DNA of 64,000 nt. Origin: Escallonia rubra (lineage: Eukaryota > Streptophyta > Magnoliopsida > Escalloniales > Escalloniaceae). Both the position numbers and the translations under genes were made by a program. Below are positions 1-12,124 of the stretch, piece by piece. The first letter of the stretch is position 1; each line of letters begins with the position of its first letter. Under the pieces are notes generated by a model. The model was not told where the DNA came from and did not search any database. It saw nothing but the letters and a program-made list of their open reading frames with translations. The stretch lies in contig JAVXUO010001613.1 of assembly GCA_033065855.1 (NCBI GenBank), forward strand, positions 833,336 through 897,335, given 5' to 3'.

Positions 1-616
1 CTACGTCCCCGACGACAATATCGGGTATATCTACTCTCTGCCAATGGCTGTTTCTCACGACATCAACTTGCTGGCTTTTGCCACTGTCCACGGAGAGCTT
101 TTGGCATTGTCTTTCTGGCCAAAAGTTACTCCCAGCAGAGGCAAGGACTGCACCAAATATAGCAGCAAGTTTCGCTACACATTCATACCATCCTACTTCT
201 AGGCCATGCTTTCTTATGCCAAATCCAATAGAAAGGACGGTGGAAACAAGTAGTATGAGAATCATTGGATCCTTGAGGGCTTCCAATATAAAATAGTAGA
301 AGGTCTTCGCTGCAGGCATATTATCTCCATACATGTTAGAACCGAAGACTTGACGCCGGCAGGCAATGTCACTTTCATCACCACGGATCCCTCTTTCAAT
401 GTGGGTTTCTAGAGCTGAAACTATACCCTCAATACCTCCATGCTCTTGTATCAACCTCTGATCTCTTCTTTCCACAAGCTCGATGATGCTTGCTATTCTG
501 ATCCTAGAGAACCGATCTTGGTTCATATCCAGAGCAGTAAACAGCGGGGTCTGCCCAAGACACGACGCAATCACTGTGTCTGCATTGCCAGTGCTAGGTA
601 CGGACGTGATGGACAT
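1..616 (-). CDS. Partial ACA-like Ca2+-ATPase pseudoenzyme-family copy, MSITS-type, 3' end beyond window
   Basis: Reading leftwards from an ATG at 616-614 there are 205 codons without a stop or frameshift up to the window edge. The start matches the aligned ATGs of the relics at 12124 and 23845. The frame covers the short N-terminus, a cytosolic stretch with GGIEGI and FGSNMYGDN, TM1-TM2 (LKDPMILILL... GSNFWPERQ) and the start of the actuator domain (VDIPDIVVGDV). It lacks the calmodulin-binding N-terminus of the canonical copies. The catalytic Asp region lies outside the window. Its relative at 22591-23845 has Asn there, so I infer a non-catalytic protein. Whether the gene is intact cannot be judged from this fragment. 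Confidence 0.7.
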   Translation of the reverse strand, partial: MSITSVPSTGNADTVIASCLGQTPLFTALDMNQDRFSRIRIASIIELVERRDQRLIQEHGGIEGIVSALETHIERGIRGDESDIACRRQVFGSNMYGDNMPAAKTFYYFILEALKDPMILILLVSTVLSIGFGIRKHGLEVGWYECVAKLAAIFGAVLASAGSNFWPERQCQKLSVDSGKSQQVDVVRNSHWQRVDIPDIVVGDV

Positions 617-3601
617 TTTCAACAGATTGCGGAACGAGAAGAAAATGCCAATCAGTGACTAAAGCAAGAAACTAAGCTGGTTCTCTCAATGTCCGTCCAC
701 CAAGCAAAAGCTCATGGAGAATCAGTTGCTGTGATACCGCATTCCAGGAACCAGGAGTCAACGGCTATGTCAGCTTTGGCTTTCTCCAATTTCAGGGGTG
801 CCGGAAGTGTTGCAAGAAATAGGTAAGAACAACTCCCAAACAATGAAGTAAAATCAGCTAACTGAGGTGCAGACTACGTCACTCTCGTAAGACAGTTCGC
901 ACCCCTTCGGATTACGACCGGCGCAGCAAGATTATTGGCACGTCGGCTCCGGGGTAGAACAGTCCAACTTTTACTGTTGCTTCACTCGTATTTCTGCACA
1001 AACTAATGAAGCATTCGGTACCTTACCAAAATGCCAACAAGTCTAAGTGTGTAGAAATCAGAAGAAGTGAGTAAGAGAGAAAGCTTGAGTCGTGTGTAGA
1101 AAAAGCGTGGAAGAAGACTCCTTTTATAGGTGAGGTAGAGCCCTAAGGGTTAATGCAAATATAGCTGGAAATTTGTTAAAATGATTAATCTGAAATTCAT
1201 TTCAGAATATTGTTGGTAATAAAATTTGGAACAAGTATAAAGACGTTGTGCCTAAGGGTTAACACAAATATAGTTGTTGGTAATCTTTTAAAAGGATTAA
1301 TCTTACATTCGTAAATTTTAAACACTCGTATTTTTCCCACTTGTCCTTCCTCCTTTACGGGTGGGTGCGAGTATTAGACTCAAGCACATCTTAGTAGAAG
1401 GCTGAGAAGTATCCTTTTACATATTCCTTAAAGTTCTTTACATTGACCAATATAGGACAAGTATCTTTTAAAAGCTTAGATATGCAAGAAAATTTCAAAT
1501 TTTCATTTACAAGTAATGTGAGACTAAAGCATCTATGATTTTTTTATCAAAACTCTAATGTATTTTCAAAACCATTCTTGATATGAGAAAATGATTTTTT
1601 TTGTTAAAATACTCCAACATGGGGGACTCCGGACGGATTATAAATTATGCTCAAGTCGCCTCCTTGTTCTGAGCAGTAACATGCTTGTAAGTATTACTTT
1701 ATTGTTTCAGTATCTTAGTTTAATTGTTTTTGCCAACGAGGAGTTCTTGACGTCATTTAATACTTCATTTTCGAACTCGTACATGACTAATATGATTCAC
1801 GGAGGCAGAAAATATGTCGAAAGGCAAAAGAGAAAATTGAATAATGAACTGCAAAGAATTTGCAAATGAGTTTGTATATGTGAGATTAGTCAACTCTCTC
1901 ACCTGATTCTGACTTCTGTATTTTAACAGGAACATGTTATGGGAACAAATATAATATGTATCTGGTTCCAGCGTATCTCAAAAAGAATCATTCTAGAGAT
2001 TCCCCGAAGGCTAGAAATCCAACCACCAGTCTCCTTTATGATGAGTCCATAACCAACAACCTAATGTATGCATGAAAGCTTCTATTAGTTTAAAAATTGG
2101 GCTGACTTTGATTTGCTAATACATGTTAGGAAACAAATATAAAGCCAAACGAAATAAGTACTGCAATATGCAAGCCCTCTTTAGTGGTCTTAAATATTGT
2201 CCACGAGGAATTTGGTATGAAGAAAGTGGCTCGTTTTTAAATAATGTTCACGAGGAATTTGTTACGAAGAAAGTTGCTTGTGATTTTCAATTGGGCATGC
2301 TTGAAATCAAGATATGTGCCCAGATTTGCCCAAATGTTTTCACACAAAGACATTAGAACCAAAAACAAGGAAGGTCGTGGAACCTGAATTTTTTTTCAAG
2401 GGGCGCAAAAAATATATCGAATTCACCAAAAAAATTTCTCAGTAAAATAATAGACAAAAACATAGTGCATTAAAAAGCATACAAAATGTATTATTAAGTT
2501 TCACGAGAGTCATTAAAGACTCTTTACAAGTACACCACACAAAAAAAAAATACAAATTAGATATTCAAGTGTTTGCAAACAAAATTACTAAATTACTACT
2601 CTATGAGGCTCCGAACATTGGTAGCGCTTGACGTCACATTCCAACACAATTATAAATTATCTATGCACCAAATTATGAATTAGAAAAGGAATTAGCCAAT
2701 TAAGAATTGGTAAAGCAAATTAACCAAATAATTAAGGTGTTCCAACTTCAATTAAGAATTAAGACATACTCTTCTAACAACCAAACAAGGCATACTCAAT
2801 ATAATCAAGGCATACTTGCAATATAATCACCAAACATATTTTTTTAAAACTCTATATAATAACTGAAATTAAACATTTCCCCAAAAAAAATTTCTTTTTT
2901 TTTTTCAAAAGACAGGGGTACACTCTAGCCCCTCCCTAGTGCCCATGTAGTTCCGCCTATGGGCAGCTAGAGCCTGGAGGTGAAAAGCTCATTGGTTCTT
3001 CTTTGATCTTAACAGGTCGAACTCTTTGGATTCGTATTAATCTTTTTTGGTCTTAACTTTTTCTAGGGGAGAGTCCTCTTTCTTGTTTTGCTCTCTCGTG
3101 CACTTTATGTGTAGGAGGATTTGGAATTGGCTTGCGTCCCTTTGGTGCATCTTTTGATGTACTACCATCGCTGCTTTACCGCCTATCCCAGAAACAAATA
3201 AAGAGTACCCGTGAGAGTGGAGGGTGAAACGACCATATGGTTCTTGGGCATTAGGTTAACATAGTCATACTCGTGGGTATACCTAAGCCAAGACATTTGT
3301 AAGTTTCCAACAATGCTCAAAAGAAGAAGAGGAATTTCAGACAAAAAGTATAATTAAACAACACACAAAAATATATATGATGAAAGTCATATACCATGAA
3401 AAGAAGTCAACTTACATCATGTCCATACAGTGCAAGTGAATCAGCACACATATGAGATTCCAATTCCGTAGGAACCACAATAAAGTAGTAGCCTACAACT
3501 AAATGACTACAAATTAAATAAAACAAAATACAATATTGACAGGACTATTCCTAACCAAGCAAGCACTAAATATAAAATCAAACAGTTAACATGTATATAT
3601 A
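617..3601. other. Spacer of left tandem unit, homologous to 12125-13780 and 23846-25670
   Basis: No gene is seen. The stretch 617-798 and much of 1620-3500 align with the other two spacers; shared landmarks are at 1625/12310 and 3001/13330. It differs by an 821-bp insertion (799-1619) and by a private AT-rich stretch at about 2350-2930. Short frames inside it are not shared between copies and look non-coding. Confidence 0.6.
799..1619. mobile_element. Solo-LTR-like insertion
   Basis: Two paralogous spacers (12290-12320 and 24005-24035) serve as empty sites and lack this 821-bp segment. It begins TGCCGGAAG and ends ACTCCAACA, the TG...CA ends of an LTR. It is flanked by AGGGG (794-798) and TGGGG (1620-1624), a 5-bp target duplication with one change; the empty site at 12302 reads tgggg. 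A TATA-like CTTTTATAGG lies near 1130. No internal coding region is present, so a solo LTR is the simplest reading. The superfamily is not determined. Confidence 0.55.
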
Positions 3602-3690
3602 AGAGATTCACCATCTGATCAATTGATTTTAGACTTGTATACTGGCCGTCTGGCATCACGGAGTAATGATGTGTTAACATAGTGGGTCGG
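3602..3690 (-). pseudogene. C-terminal tail relic of an ACA pseudoenzyme copy
   Basis: This short stretch aligns with the last codons and 3' flank of the intact pseudoenzyme genes (13760-13835 and 25655-25730). It includes the segment encoding the terminal VRWP-YKSK residues, now frameshifted. The rest of that gene should lie to the right but is replaced by transposon-rich DNA. It marks the broken left edge of a lost third copy. Confidence 0.6.
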
Positions 3691-3784
3691 CGGACCATGA
3701 TCCCCCCACTAACATATAATAATAATGTTTGTTAGTTAGGATAATTACAATTAATTAGAAAATATTGTATTTATATTTACTTAG

Positions 3785-5123
3785 GTGTATGGGATATATA
3801 CTTAGCTTCAGTGAACAAAGTGCACTTTCTCTCTCTAAAAAAAAACTCTATGCCTTCTCTCTACTACCTAACTTCCCACCGCAAAGCCACCATGGCCGCC
3901 CCACCGTGCGTAGGTGCGCATGGGGCAGCGGCCAGATTCCGACCTAGCCTTTGATTGTTTTCCGTCAAGATGTGTGTTCGGTTCTTTGAGGTTTGGGTAC
4001 TATAGTAGCCGGCGACGAATGGAAGGTGGCCGACGGGGACAACGGCAATGCAGTGAGGCGCCATCTACCTTGGTCTGCGCTGATCTCTCTAGATCTATGT
4101 AGATCTGGATTTTTCCTTGATCTACTAGCTCGTTTGGACAGAAATCGATGTGGCCAGAATTTAACCGACGGTGGCCAGAATCTTGCCAGCAGAGTGCGGG
4201 ATCTACAGGCTATGGGTTGATCGTGCTCAATAATATGCTTGATTGACGAGGTTGTCGTTGCTAGTGTGTTTTTCTTCAATTCCAACAGTGGCCGGATCTC
4301 CACCGGCGGTGACCGGAAACCCACCGGCGGCGGCCGGAAACAACCGGCGGGGGCAGAAATTTTCGACAGCAGTGGGGGCTCAAAAGTAGGCTAGGGGGTT
4401 AAATTTTGGGTTTACTGGATTCTGAGAATGGGTTGTCCTCGGGTGGGGGGTGGGGGGGATAAGGCCTCAGGGGGGCATAAGGGTTTGGGCGCGTGTGTGT
4501 GTGGGGGTTGGGGGGGGGGGGGCCTTGGGAGGGGGGAGGGGTAATAGGGTAACCTGCTCTAGGAAGAGGGAATGAGGGGGGGGGGGGGGGGGGGGTTTCA
4601 GTCTTGCTTAGCCGGCTGTGTTTGTTTGGCTTGTTGCCCGGTAGCCGGTTGTGATTGTTTTGGTTTGTTCCCTGGGTTTTTCGGTTGCCGTGTTTTGAGA
4701 GTGGCAATGTCGGTAAAATATGGTGACCCATGCAACTTTTACATCCTCTTGTTTTTGCGCTGCGATCCCTCTGGTTATTGAGTTCACCTTCGATTTTCGT
4801 TGGGCTACGTATTCATACTTCCTCATTGTAATCTTTGTGCTTTTATATTTTGTTTGTATCGGTTTTATTTGTTGTTTATAACCTGTAGGCCTTCACATAT
4901 TACTTTAAGTTAGACTGAAGTGTAGGATATGCTCTGCTTCAGTTTTATTGTAATTAGTATACGGTTAATAGGTTAGTTGTTTATTTCCTTGTATACTCTA
5001 TGTCACGAAAATGTCGTGACCTTTTCAGTTGTTTGGCAAAATCTTGTAATCACTTCAAAGCCCTTTAATTTTAATGCTATTCTTATCTTTATCAACAAAA
5101 AAAAAAGTGTATGGGATATATAC
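3785..5123 (+). mobile_element. LINE-like retroposon with 17-bp target-site duplication and poly(A) tail
   Basis: A perfect 17-bp direct repeat, GTGTATGGGATATATAC, lies at 3785-3801 and 5107-5123. The enclosed 1305 bp ends in ten A residues (5097-5106) directly before the right repeat, as expected of target-primed reverse transcription. The left part has GC-rich CCGGCGG-type sequence and long G runs (4440-4600), like a LINE 5' UTR. The right part is T-rich like a 3' UTR. I see no reverse transcriptase or endonuclease frame. It is either an internally deleted LINE or another retroposed transcript. Confidence 0.7.
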
Positions 5124-6779
5124 AATATTATCTTATACTATCTCTGTCCAATAACTAAAGATATCCCAACAGAAGTCTGTTACCTTCATATAAATACTAG
5201 AGATATCACGGTAGAAAAAGAATCAGAAAAGCTCACGTTGTTTTTTTGATGTACGTCTTATCTTGCAAATAAAAAATTTCTTCCCCTGTTGTACGCTCTA
5301 GAGTATCACCAAACTCTAGGATTTGGTTCGTGGACAAAAAATTCGACTTTAATTGGTAGCCGTTTTTTGTACTTGCGATTAGAGATCAAGTGTATTGGAG
5401 GCTCGTAACAACAAGGATCCTTTGTTGGAATTTTCGGGATACTTCATACGATATGTTCTCGAACCCACTATGTTGTTACGTTGTAGATGTCTAAAGTTTA
5501 ACATTAGTATCAGGGCGTGATTACTTGTTGATTCACTTTCTCGCATGCTAGTATGATGGTTTGCTTGAATGAGATCTATTTGCATGAATGGGATCCATTA
5601 AGAAAATTCAAAATTTAGAAGCATGTTATTTTGAAAGATAATTATATGATTTTGTTCTCTTATGCCTAAGGATGAACTCTATGAAATTTCGTGGTCATTG
5701 GATGCAAGATTTGTGAAAAAGTTACAATTTTATTTTTTAGAAAACAATGTTTTTTTTCGAGTTTTGGAGCCCAAATTCAGTGCATGATATTTTGTTCTTA
5801 TAATGTTTAGTTAATATAGAGTTAATCTATGTTGCTTAAGATTTTCATCTATATACAACGCGCATTATTTGGCTTAATTATGAGAGATATATGACCTCCG
5901 GAAGTTGGCCTCATGGGGCTTGGTGGCTTCTGAAAATTATAGGGTTTCTTTTATAAAGATGAAAAGTGTCTTCGGCTAATAAGCACTCGTGGGATGAACA
6001 TTTTTTTTAGTCCTTGCCACTTAGAGGCATCGGTTGAGGAATCTGAGTGCACCAGTGGACTTAGAAGATCCAACTTAGGGATATTTACAATTTTTCTGAA
6101 ACCCAAAAAACCCCGGAGGGCGGCGCGTGGATCCCACACGCGGACTGACAATGTCGAGCGGTGCACGCGCGGCATGGAGGTAAAGCTGAGCCGTGCATGC
6201 TAGCCACGAGCCCCCAAGCCGAGCGCCACGCGTGCCAAGACTAGCCGCGCAAGCGCGACACACATGCCCAGCCAAACTGCCCCACGCGTAAGCCGAGCCG
6301 CGCATGCCCTATGATGTGCTAGACGCTGCCCCACGTGCATGCATGGCGGCTGTTATTCTGCCGGTCTTTTCTCTACGCAAGCAAGTGAAGCCTCGTTTTG
6401 ACTTCTTGATTTTTTCTGTGGGGTCAAAAACACCTTTATACATTCTATGTGTATTCTGTTCAATTTTTAAACATCTCTTTATCAAGAAATTAGCTTTAAA
6501 ATTTTGTTTTGTATACACAACTTTTTCTTTAACTCCATAGGGTATATCATGGCTGAGTTCGCTGTTTGTCATCTTTAGAATTTATCTCAATTTTTTTTGG
6601 CTATTTGTGCATTCTTTTTGTGATCCTAACATTAAAAATGTATATAATATATAATAAGCGAAGCAAGAAAGACATTGATGACTTTTTTGCACGACACATC
6701 ATCGCTTTTTTATATGACACGTCATCAGATCCTTATTTTAAGATTAATTAACTTCTATATTAGTAAGTCTTATTTAATT
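5124..6779. other. AT-rich intergenic DNA with a short GC-rich island
   Basis: No gene is recognised. A GC-rich patch at about 6100-6350 gives overlapping open frames on both strands without recognisable domains; this is probably compositional. The rest is AT-rich and looks like decayed transposon DNA. Confidence 0.5.
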
Positions 6780-7172
6780 TGAAAACTAATTCTAATCATT
6801 CTAAAATTCTACCTAATCAATATACTAATCTAGTAAGACTTCTTTCTAACAATTATGTTCTTAAAATTTAAAAACTAATTCTAATAAATTTAAAACTCTA
6901 TCTTATCATCATACTAACTCATTAGGACTTAATATTGACTATAGTATCTTCAAAACTATTCTCTAATATGAATATAAAAATCATATATATATATAAAAAA
7001 ACGAAAATAATACTTTTGATTCAGAAGAAAAAAATTTAATTTAAAAACTAATTCTAATCATTCTAAAACTCTACCTAAACAATATACTAATCTATTAAAA
7101 CTTTATTTTGACATTTATGTCCTAAAAAGTATTATATCTTCCAAACTACTCTCTAGTATGAATATAAAAGCT

Positions 7173-7207
<35 letters not shown>

Positions 7208-7545
7208 AATAGTACTTTTGATTTAGAAAAAAAAAATTGATGTTACAATTAAGATTAAAAGACTTACTAGGCTTAGAAAAAAATATAATTTAACAATTGA
7301 TTTGAATTTTGATAGGTACCTTATTTTTAAATTTGATTAATTTCGCAAGAATAATGAGGGTTGTATGATTTAAAAATTAATTCTAAATATTTTAGAACTC
7401 AACCTAATCAATATACTTACTTATTATGACTTAAACTTGACTATTGCATTCTTAAAACCACTCCTTAATGTGAATATAAAAATTCATATATCAAAAAACG
7501 AAATAACATATTAGATTTAGAAGGAAAAAAAATAACATTCTAATT
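6780..7545. repeat. Degenerate AT-rich tandem repeat with (CA)14 tract
   Basis: Blocks resembling AAAACTAATTCTAATCATTC recur at about 6782, 6870, 7044 and 7371. A second block (ATGAATATAAAA followed by ACTTTTGATTTAGAA) recurs at about 6968, 7157 and 7468. A perfect (CA)14 run sits at 7173-7200. The units vary in length from about 90 to 330 bp, so it is a decayed tandem array, possibly part of a Helitron-like element. Confidence 0.55.
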
Positions 7546-8042
7546 GAGTTAAATGTACTGTCATTATTCATATATATTGACATATACATAATATACATAA
7601 GATAGTCATCGTTAAAAATGAATAATTTGATATAATATATATATAAACGAACTATAAGTCAGCATTTTTAAATAAGACCTCACGACCATCAAGCTGGTTA
7701 TATTCCATATATAAAGATTTGGAAAACAAATCAAACTCTTTACTACAATTTATTGTTAAAAAATTTGTGGTATAATTATCGTGATATTTATAAATCTTAT
7801 AAATTTAGAAAATTTATTGTACAATGTTTAAACTCTATGCTACAGACATATATTTACGTATTAGGCTTTGATTTTAACTATTAAAACCTTGATTAGATTG
7901 TCATGCAATTTTTGCGTGATATTTGCTTACGCATATATGTTTGTTTTAGTTCTTTGAACTATAAGAATAATGAATATATTATGTTACGGTACCGCTTGAC
8001 AATGTAAAAGAAAAGTCTAAAGTACATAAAAATCTAGCGACA

Positions 8043-9473
8043 TAAAAGAAAGGGTTAATTACTCACGGCACCCCTGAGGTTTACCCTAAATTACACACGG
8101 ACCCCCTTATCTTTTAAAAATTACACTCCGCTCCTAAAATCTAACTTTCTTTAACGGTGTTAATGGCTTGACATAAAAAGACATTTATGCCCTTGTATAT
8201 AAGTACACAGTGTCTCTTGGGTTTTGGAGAGAAATTTACAGACTTTCAATTGCGATTGTGCAATTGCGATTCTCTGCATTTCCCCTTCCCCGTCCCCGTG
8301 GTTGTGCAATTACGATTGGTGGAGGTTGGGCATTTGGTGGCGGGGCACCTAAAACCATTTCTACCTTATGGTTTTTTAATCCGTGCCTGTGAGCTTCTGT
8401 TGGAGGCGTTGGACATGGTGTGGTCGTGGGTTCGTTGTTCGTGGTTGTGAGTGTCTTGTGGTTGCGAGTTTCGCCAGTTGTCATGGGATGCAGTGATGGG
8501 GTCAGATGTCGCAGCGACGGCGGGTTGGCAGGCACTGTGGTGGCTGATGGTCGTCGTCGGTAGGTCGCGAACGGTTGCCAAAGGTTATTGGATGATGGGT
8601 TTTGGGATTTGTGGCGGTTAATGGTCATGGGTGGTCGTGAGTAGGACAATTTATCAGTCGTCGGTGGTGGATCGTTGTTGGGCAGTATGGTGGACTTGGT
8701 GGTCGTGGGTGGTCACGGGTGGGTCTGTTGGGTTCGCTAGATGGTGTTGCCGGCGTAGGCTTGGTAGCAGGGAAAATGGGTGATGCCGGCGAGGTCGCCG
8801 GACATTGTTGCCGACATTGTCGCCGGATGCCCAACCAATGAAATTCTGGCAATGTCGAGGCAGCCACTATCCACAATGTCAAGTTCTATCACCAACTGCC
8901 ACACCTTCTTCTCTGTAGCAGGGATGGAGCGAACGCCGCAGACCATCTTCGCCTTCACCCCTCCCTCTTCTCTGCCGTCGAGGAGATCGTTTCCTTTTCC
9001 TTTACCGATCTCGATTTCCCCGATTGCAACCGCAACCAACCCCACTCGCCGTCCATGAATACCGGCCGAAAAACACCCACCCAAACGCCGCAACCAACAT
9101 CGCACAAAATGTCGGCCGATCCTAATCTCATCCCTGCAACCAACACCGCACAAACGCCGCAACCAACACCGCACAAACACAGACCCAAATGGGTCTGCAA
9201 AGGGGAAAGATAATGAAGAAGAAGAAGAAGAATCTTAAAGGGTAGGGGGTATATATTCAAGAAAGGGAGGGCAGTTTGGGAATGAAAAATTCAAAAAGTA
9301 AGGTGTCAGAGAATTTTTAGACGAAGTTAGGGTCTCCGTCAATTTTGTGGGGCTCCGTGAAATGCGGATACAAACCTGGGGGGAACGGAGTGTAATTTTC
9401 AAAAGATAAGGGGGTCCGTGTGTAATTTAGGGTAAACCTCAGGGGTGCCGTGAGTAATTAACCCTAAAAGAAA
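8043..9473. mobile_element. Non-autonomous Mutator-like element (MULE) 1 with 9-bp TSD
   Basis: The element proper is 8052-9464. Its ends form terminal inverted repeats of about 80 bp with a single visible mismatch, starting GGGTTAATTACTCACGGCAC. The 9-bp duplication TAAAAGAAA is perfect at 8043-8051 and 9465-9473. Long TIRs plus a 9-bp TSD are diagnostic of MULEs. No transposase is visible. The GC-rich interior (about 8220-9180) has overlapping open frames without known domains and may be captured host DNA, as in Pack-MULEs. The TIR-proximal parts are shared with 49065-50678; the inner cargo differs. Confidence 0.9.
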
Positions 9474-11255
9474 AGCTTAAAGCACGCAACAATCTAGCGA
9501 CGTTACTGTAACACAATGTACTCATTGTTATTTAAACTTACAGTTGAGAGGAACTAAAGCAAACATATATACATATACAAATATTCTGCAATAATTGTAT
9601 GACCATCTAATCAAGACTGCAATTTTAAATGTGTATAAGAGACGAAAAAAATATTCTACTGGATATCATGTTCGTATCTTAATGTTGGTGATTTCTTGAA
9701 ACATTGACTCATGAAAAAGATAAGAATGGACTATGACATTTATGATTCCTAAGATAAAGAAATCTTAACCTAACTTTTCAAGCTAAGGGACTTGGTTTTG
9801 AAAGGTTACATGTTGGACCACTAAAAAAATTTAATAATGATTTAGTCTTGACAAATTACTTGAAACTGTTACAAATAAAGTATTAAAAATTTCTTACCAA
9901 CGATTATAGTTTTAGTAAAAGCAGATTTCTTTTTTTCATAAGATGTTAATCTCTTTTTGTTTCTTAAAATGTGGTATGCATTGATACACTTTTTGTAACT
10001 TTTTAAAATATTTTATTAGTTTACTCGAGCTTGACTCGGGATCCTGAGTTATAATATCTAATAACTGAGGCGAGAAATGCAATGATAGCTCATGACACCT
10101 CATTGCATTGTGTTTCTAATATAAAAAGAGTAATAAACCAATGTTAAACATATTAATATTGCTAAAGATCTTCAAACATTATTTTGAACGGGATCCTTAA
10201 TTTTGTGATTAATTAAATCTGCAAATATAGTAAACATTTAAATAATAGTCCTTATGCAATGTACTAACATATTATGACTTTATTTGAATATTATATAGCG
10301 AATTCATATTTAAGAAAAATTAGCTACTATTTCAATTTCTGAAATTCAAATATGAATCTAATTTGATAAATATGTTGGTTAAAAATTTTGGTCAGTAATT
10401 TCCTTACTCTAAGGTTTTGCGCGATCCTATTTACCCGCAGTGGTTAAATGTAGAAATACCATAATATGCAGATTATATATGAGATATATTGAAAAAATAG
10501 TGTAAATTTAAAACCTTAATTATGTGAGCATTTCTTAAATCCAACTAATTTTATGTTGAAAAGTATTGTATGAATTAATTTTTATGGTATTTTTATTGTG
10601 AGTAATTATACTCTTAAGCATTCTAAATTTTGCATTATCAATATACCATTTATGATTTTATGTTAATTTTTATAATTCTGAATATTGTATATTAAATCTA
10701 AAAAGATATTAATTATGTTGTGATGAATGTAGACTAAAACTTAGATTGAAAAATTTATTATATCTGAAGATAAATCTTACTTAGTAATCATGATTATTAT
10801 ATATTTTATGAAATCTTTGTTAAATTTTCTTCAACAATTTTCTTACTACGATGTTTTGAATTATCCTATATAGTCATGTTGGTTAAACTTTATGTAATTA
10901 CCTCATACACTGATTACTATTTTCTTTTTTATACTTTGTTGTTGGATTACATTTACTTTTAAAAATGGCACATCATCCTTACTTAATTAGTCGTGTTGAT
11001 TGACTTTTGTAAATCACATGCTATAAACAAATATATTGACCAAAATTTTCTCTATCAAAATTAAACTAATATGTAATTAACGTTATGAGCAACCCATTCA
11101 AAGGTACAAATTATTTTTAAAAGATACTTAGAGAATAATAAAACTGTCTTGTGCAATAGGAAATTAATCTCAATATGTTCTCTGTTATCAGTTTACTTTT
11201 TTTTATTTGTGTATTAAATAAACTTTTAATTTTTGTTCATCTATGTAGTTACTAA
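9474..11255. other. AT-rich intergenic DNA, no gene seen
   Basis: Very AT-rich sequence without a supportable reading frame. A hairpin-like stretch near 10023-10045 (CGAG-CTTGA-CTCG followed by GGATCCTGAG) resembles the Helitron-like end at 11868-11891, suggesting related decayed elements. Confidence 0.5.
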
Positions 11256-11669
11256 TAAGGCTTTGTTTGGTAACCATTATTTTTCTTAGTTTTGTAAACT
11301 GGAGAAAATAAACGCGTTTGGCACATAGTTTTCAATTTTTTTTTCTTCAATTTTAAAAACCAGTTTTTAAAATAGGATTATTTTTTAAAGTTCTAAAAAT
11401 GAGTTTTCGGTTTTGGTTTTTATTTTGAGACCACCACCAACACCACCCTCTCACCGCCGGCAGCCACCGCCCATTGCCGGCGACCGGCAGCAACCGCCAC
11501 GCCCCACCACTACCACCGCAAACCACCACCAAAGAAAAAACTCAAAAAATAAAATTGGGTAATCAAACACCCATTTGTTTTTGTAATTTTTTTTAATTAA
11601 ACTGGTTTTGATTTTTGTTTTTTTGGAAACGGAAAATCAAAACTGGAAGTGTTACCAAACGCTACCTAA
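11256..11669. mobile_element. Tourist-like MITE with TAA target duplication and CCACC-rich interior
   Basis: The element 11259-11666 starts GGCTTTGTTTGGTAAC. Its far end read in reverse starts GGTAGCGTTTGGTAAC, so the ends are imperfect inverted repeats. It is flanked by TAA on both sides (11256-11258, 11667-11669), as for PIF/Harbinger elements. The middle carries a CCACCACC/GCCGGC-rich patch (11430-11530). A related, rearranged copy sits at about 63050-63520. Confidence 0.65.
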
Positions 11670-11867
11670 ATCAGAATTAGCAAGTATGCACAAGAACATT
11701 GCTTATTGATATTTCACTAGAAGGGTTAATTTATTTTATCACAAGAAAGTTCAAGCCAAAATTAAAGTAACTAACTTTGATGAAATAATCATAAAATTAT
11801 AAATTAATATATTTTACTATGTATTTCAAAATTATTAAAATAAATTACTGTTAATGAATCATGCCGT

Positions 11868-11891
11868 GCTTGGCACGGGATTCTGAACTAG
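11868..11891 (+). mobile_element. Helitron-like 3' terminus
   Basis: The sequence has a CCGTGC-TTG-GCACGG hairpin followed by a short spacer and CTAG, then a host T. This is the standard Helitron 3' end (subterminal hairpin plus CTRR, insertion before T). I could not fix the 5' end; TCTATATTAG near 6754 is a candidate but its preceding base is T rather than A. If correct, MULE 1 and the Tourist-like MITE are nested inside this element. Confidence 0.4.
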
Positions 11892-11953
11892 TATAAATAA
11901 TGAGGAAATATTATTTTTTGGGCGCAAAAGTAAATATTTTGGAGAGTTATGAA

Positions 11954-12124
11954 TTGTATCAACGTCTGATCTTTCTTTTCCACAAGCTCGACGATGCTTG
12001 CTAGTTTCATCTTAGAGAACCGATCTGGCTCCAGATTCACCGCAGTAAACGGCGGGGTCTGCCCAAGAGACGACGCAATCACTGTGTCTGCATTGCCAGT
12101 GCTAGGCACGGAAGTGATGGACAT
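11954..12124 (-). pseudogene. Truncated N-terminal stub of an MSITS-type ACA-like copy
   Basis: The ATG at 12124-12122 opens a frame that matches the N-terminus of the copy at 1-616 for about 57 codons (MSITSVPSTGNADTVIAS...) and then loses homology at about 11954. Beyond that point lies the Helitron-like end. Its 5' flank (12125 onwards) is clearly homologous to 617 onwards and 23846 onwards. The rest of this copy has been deleted or replaced. Confidence 0.8.

Noticed and set aside
4399-4731. Proline-rich frame of 110 codons
   Set aside because: It is the complement of long G runs in the LINE-like insertion.
8187-9260. Several overlapping frames inside MULE 1
   Set aside because: They overlap on both strands, carry no recognised domain and are not shared with MULE 2; kept only as possible cargo.
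6754-11891. A complete 5-kb Helitron
   Set aside because: Only the 3' end is convincing. The candidate 5' TC end is not preceded by A and no Rep/helicase is present.
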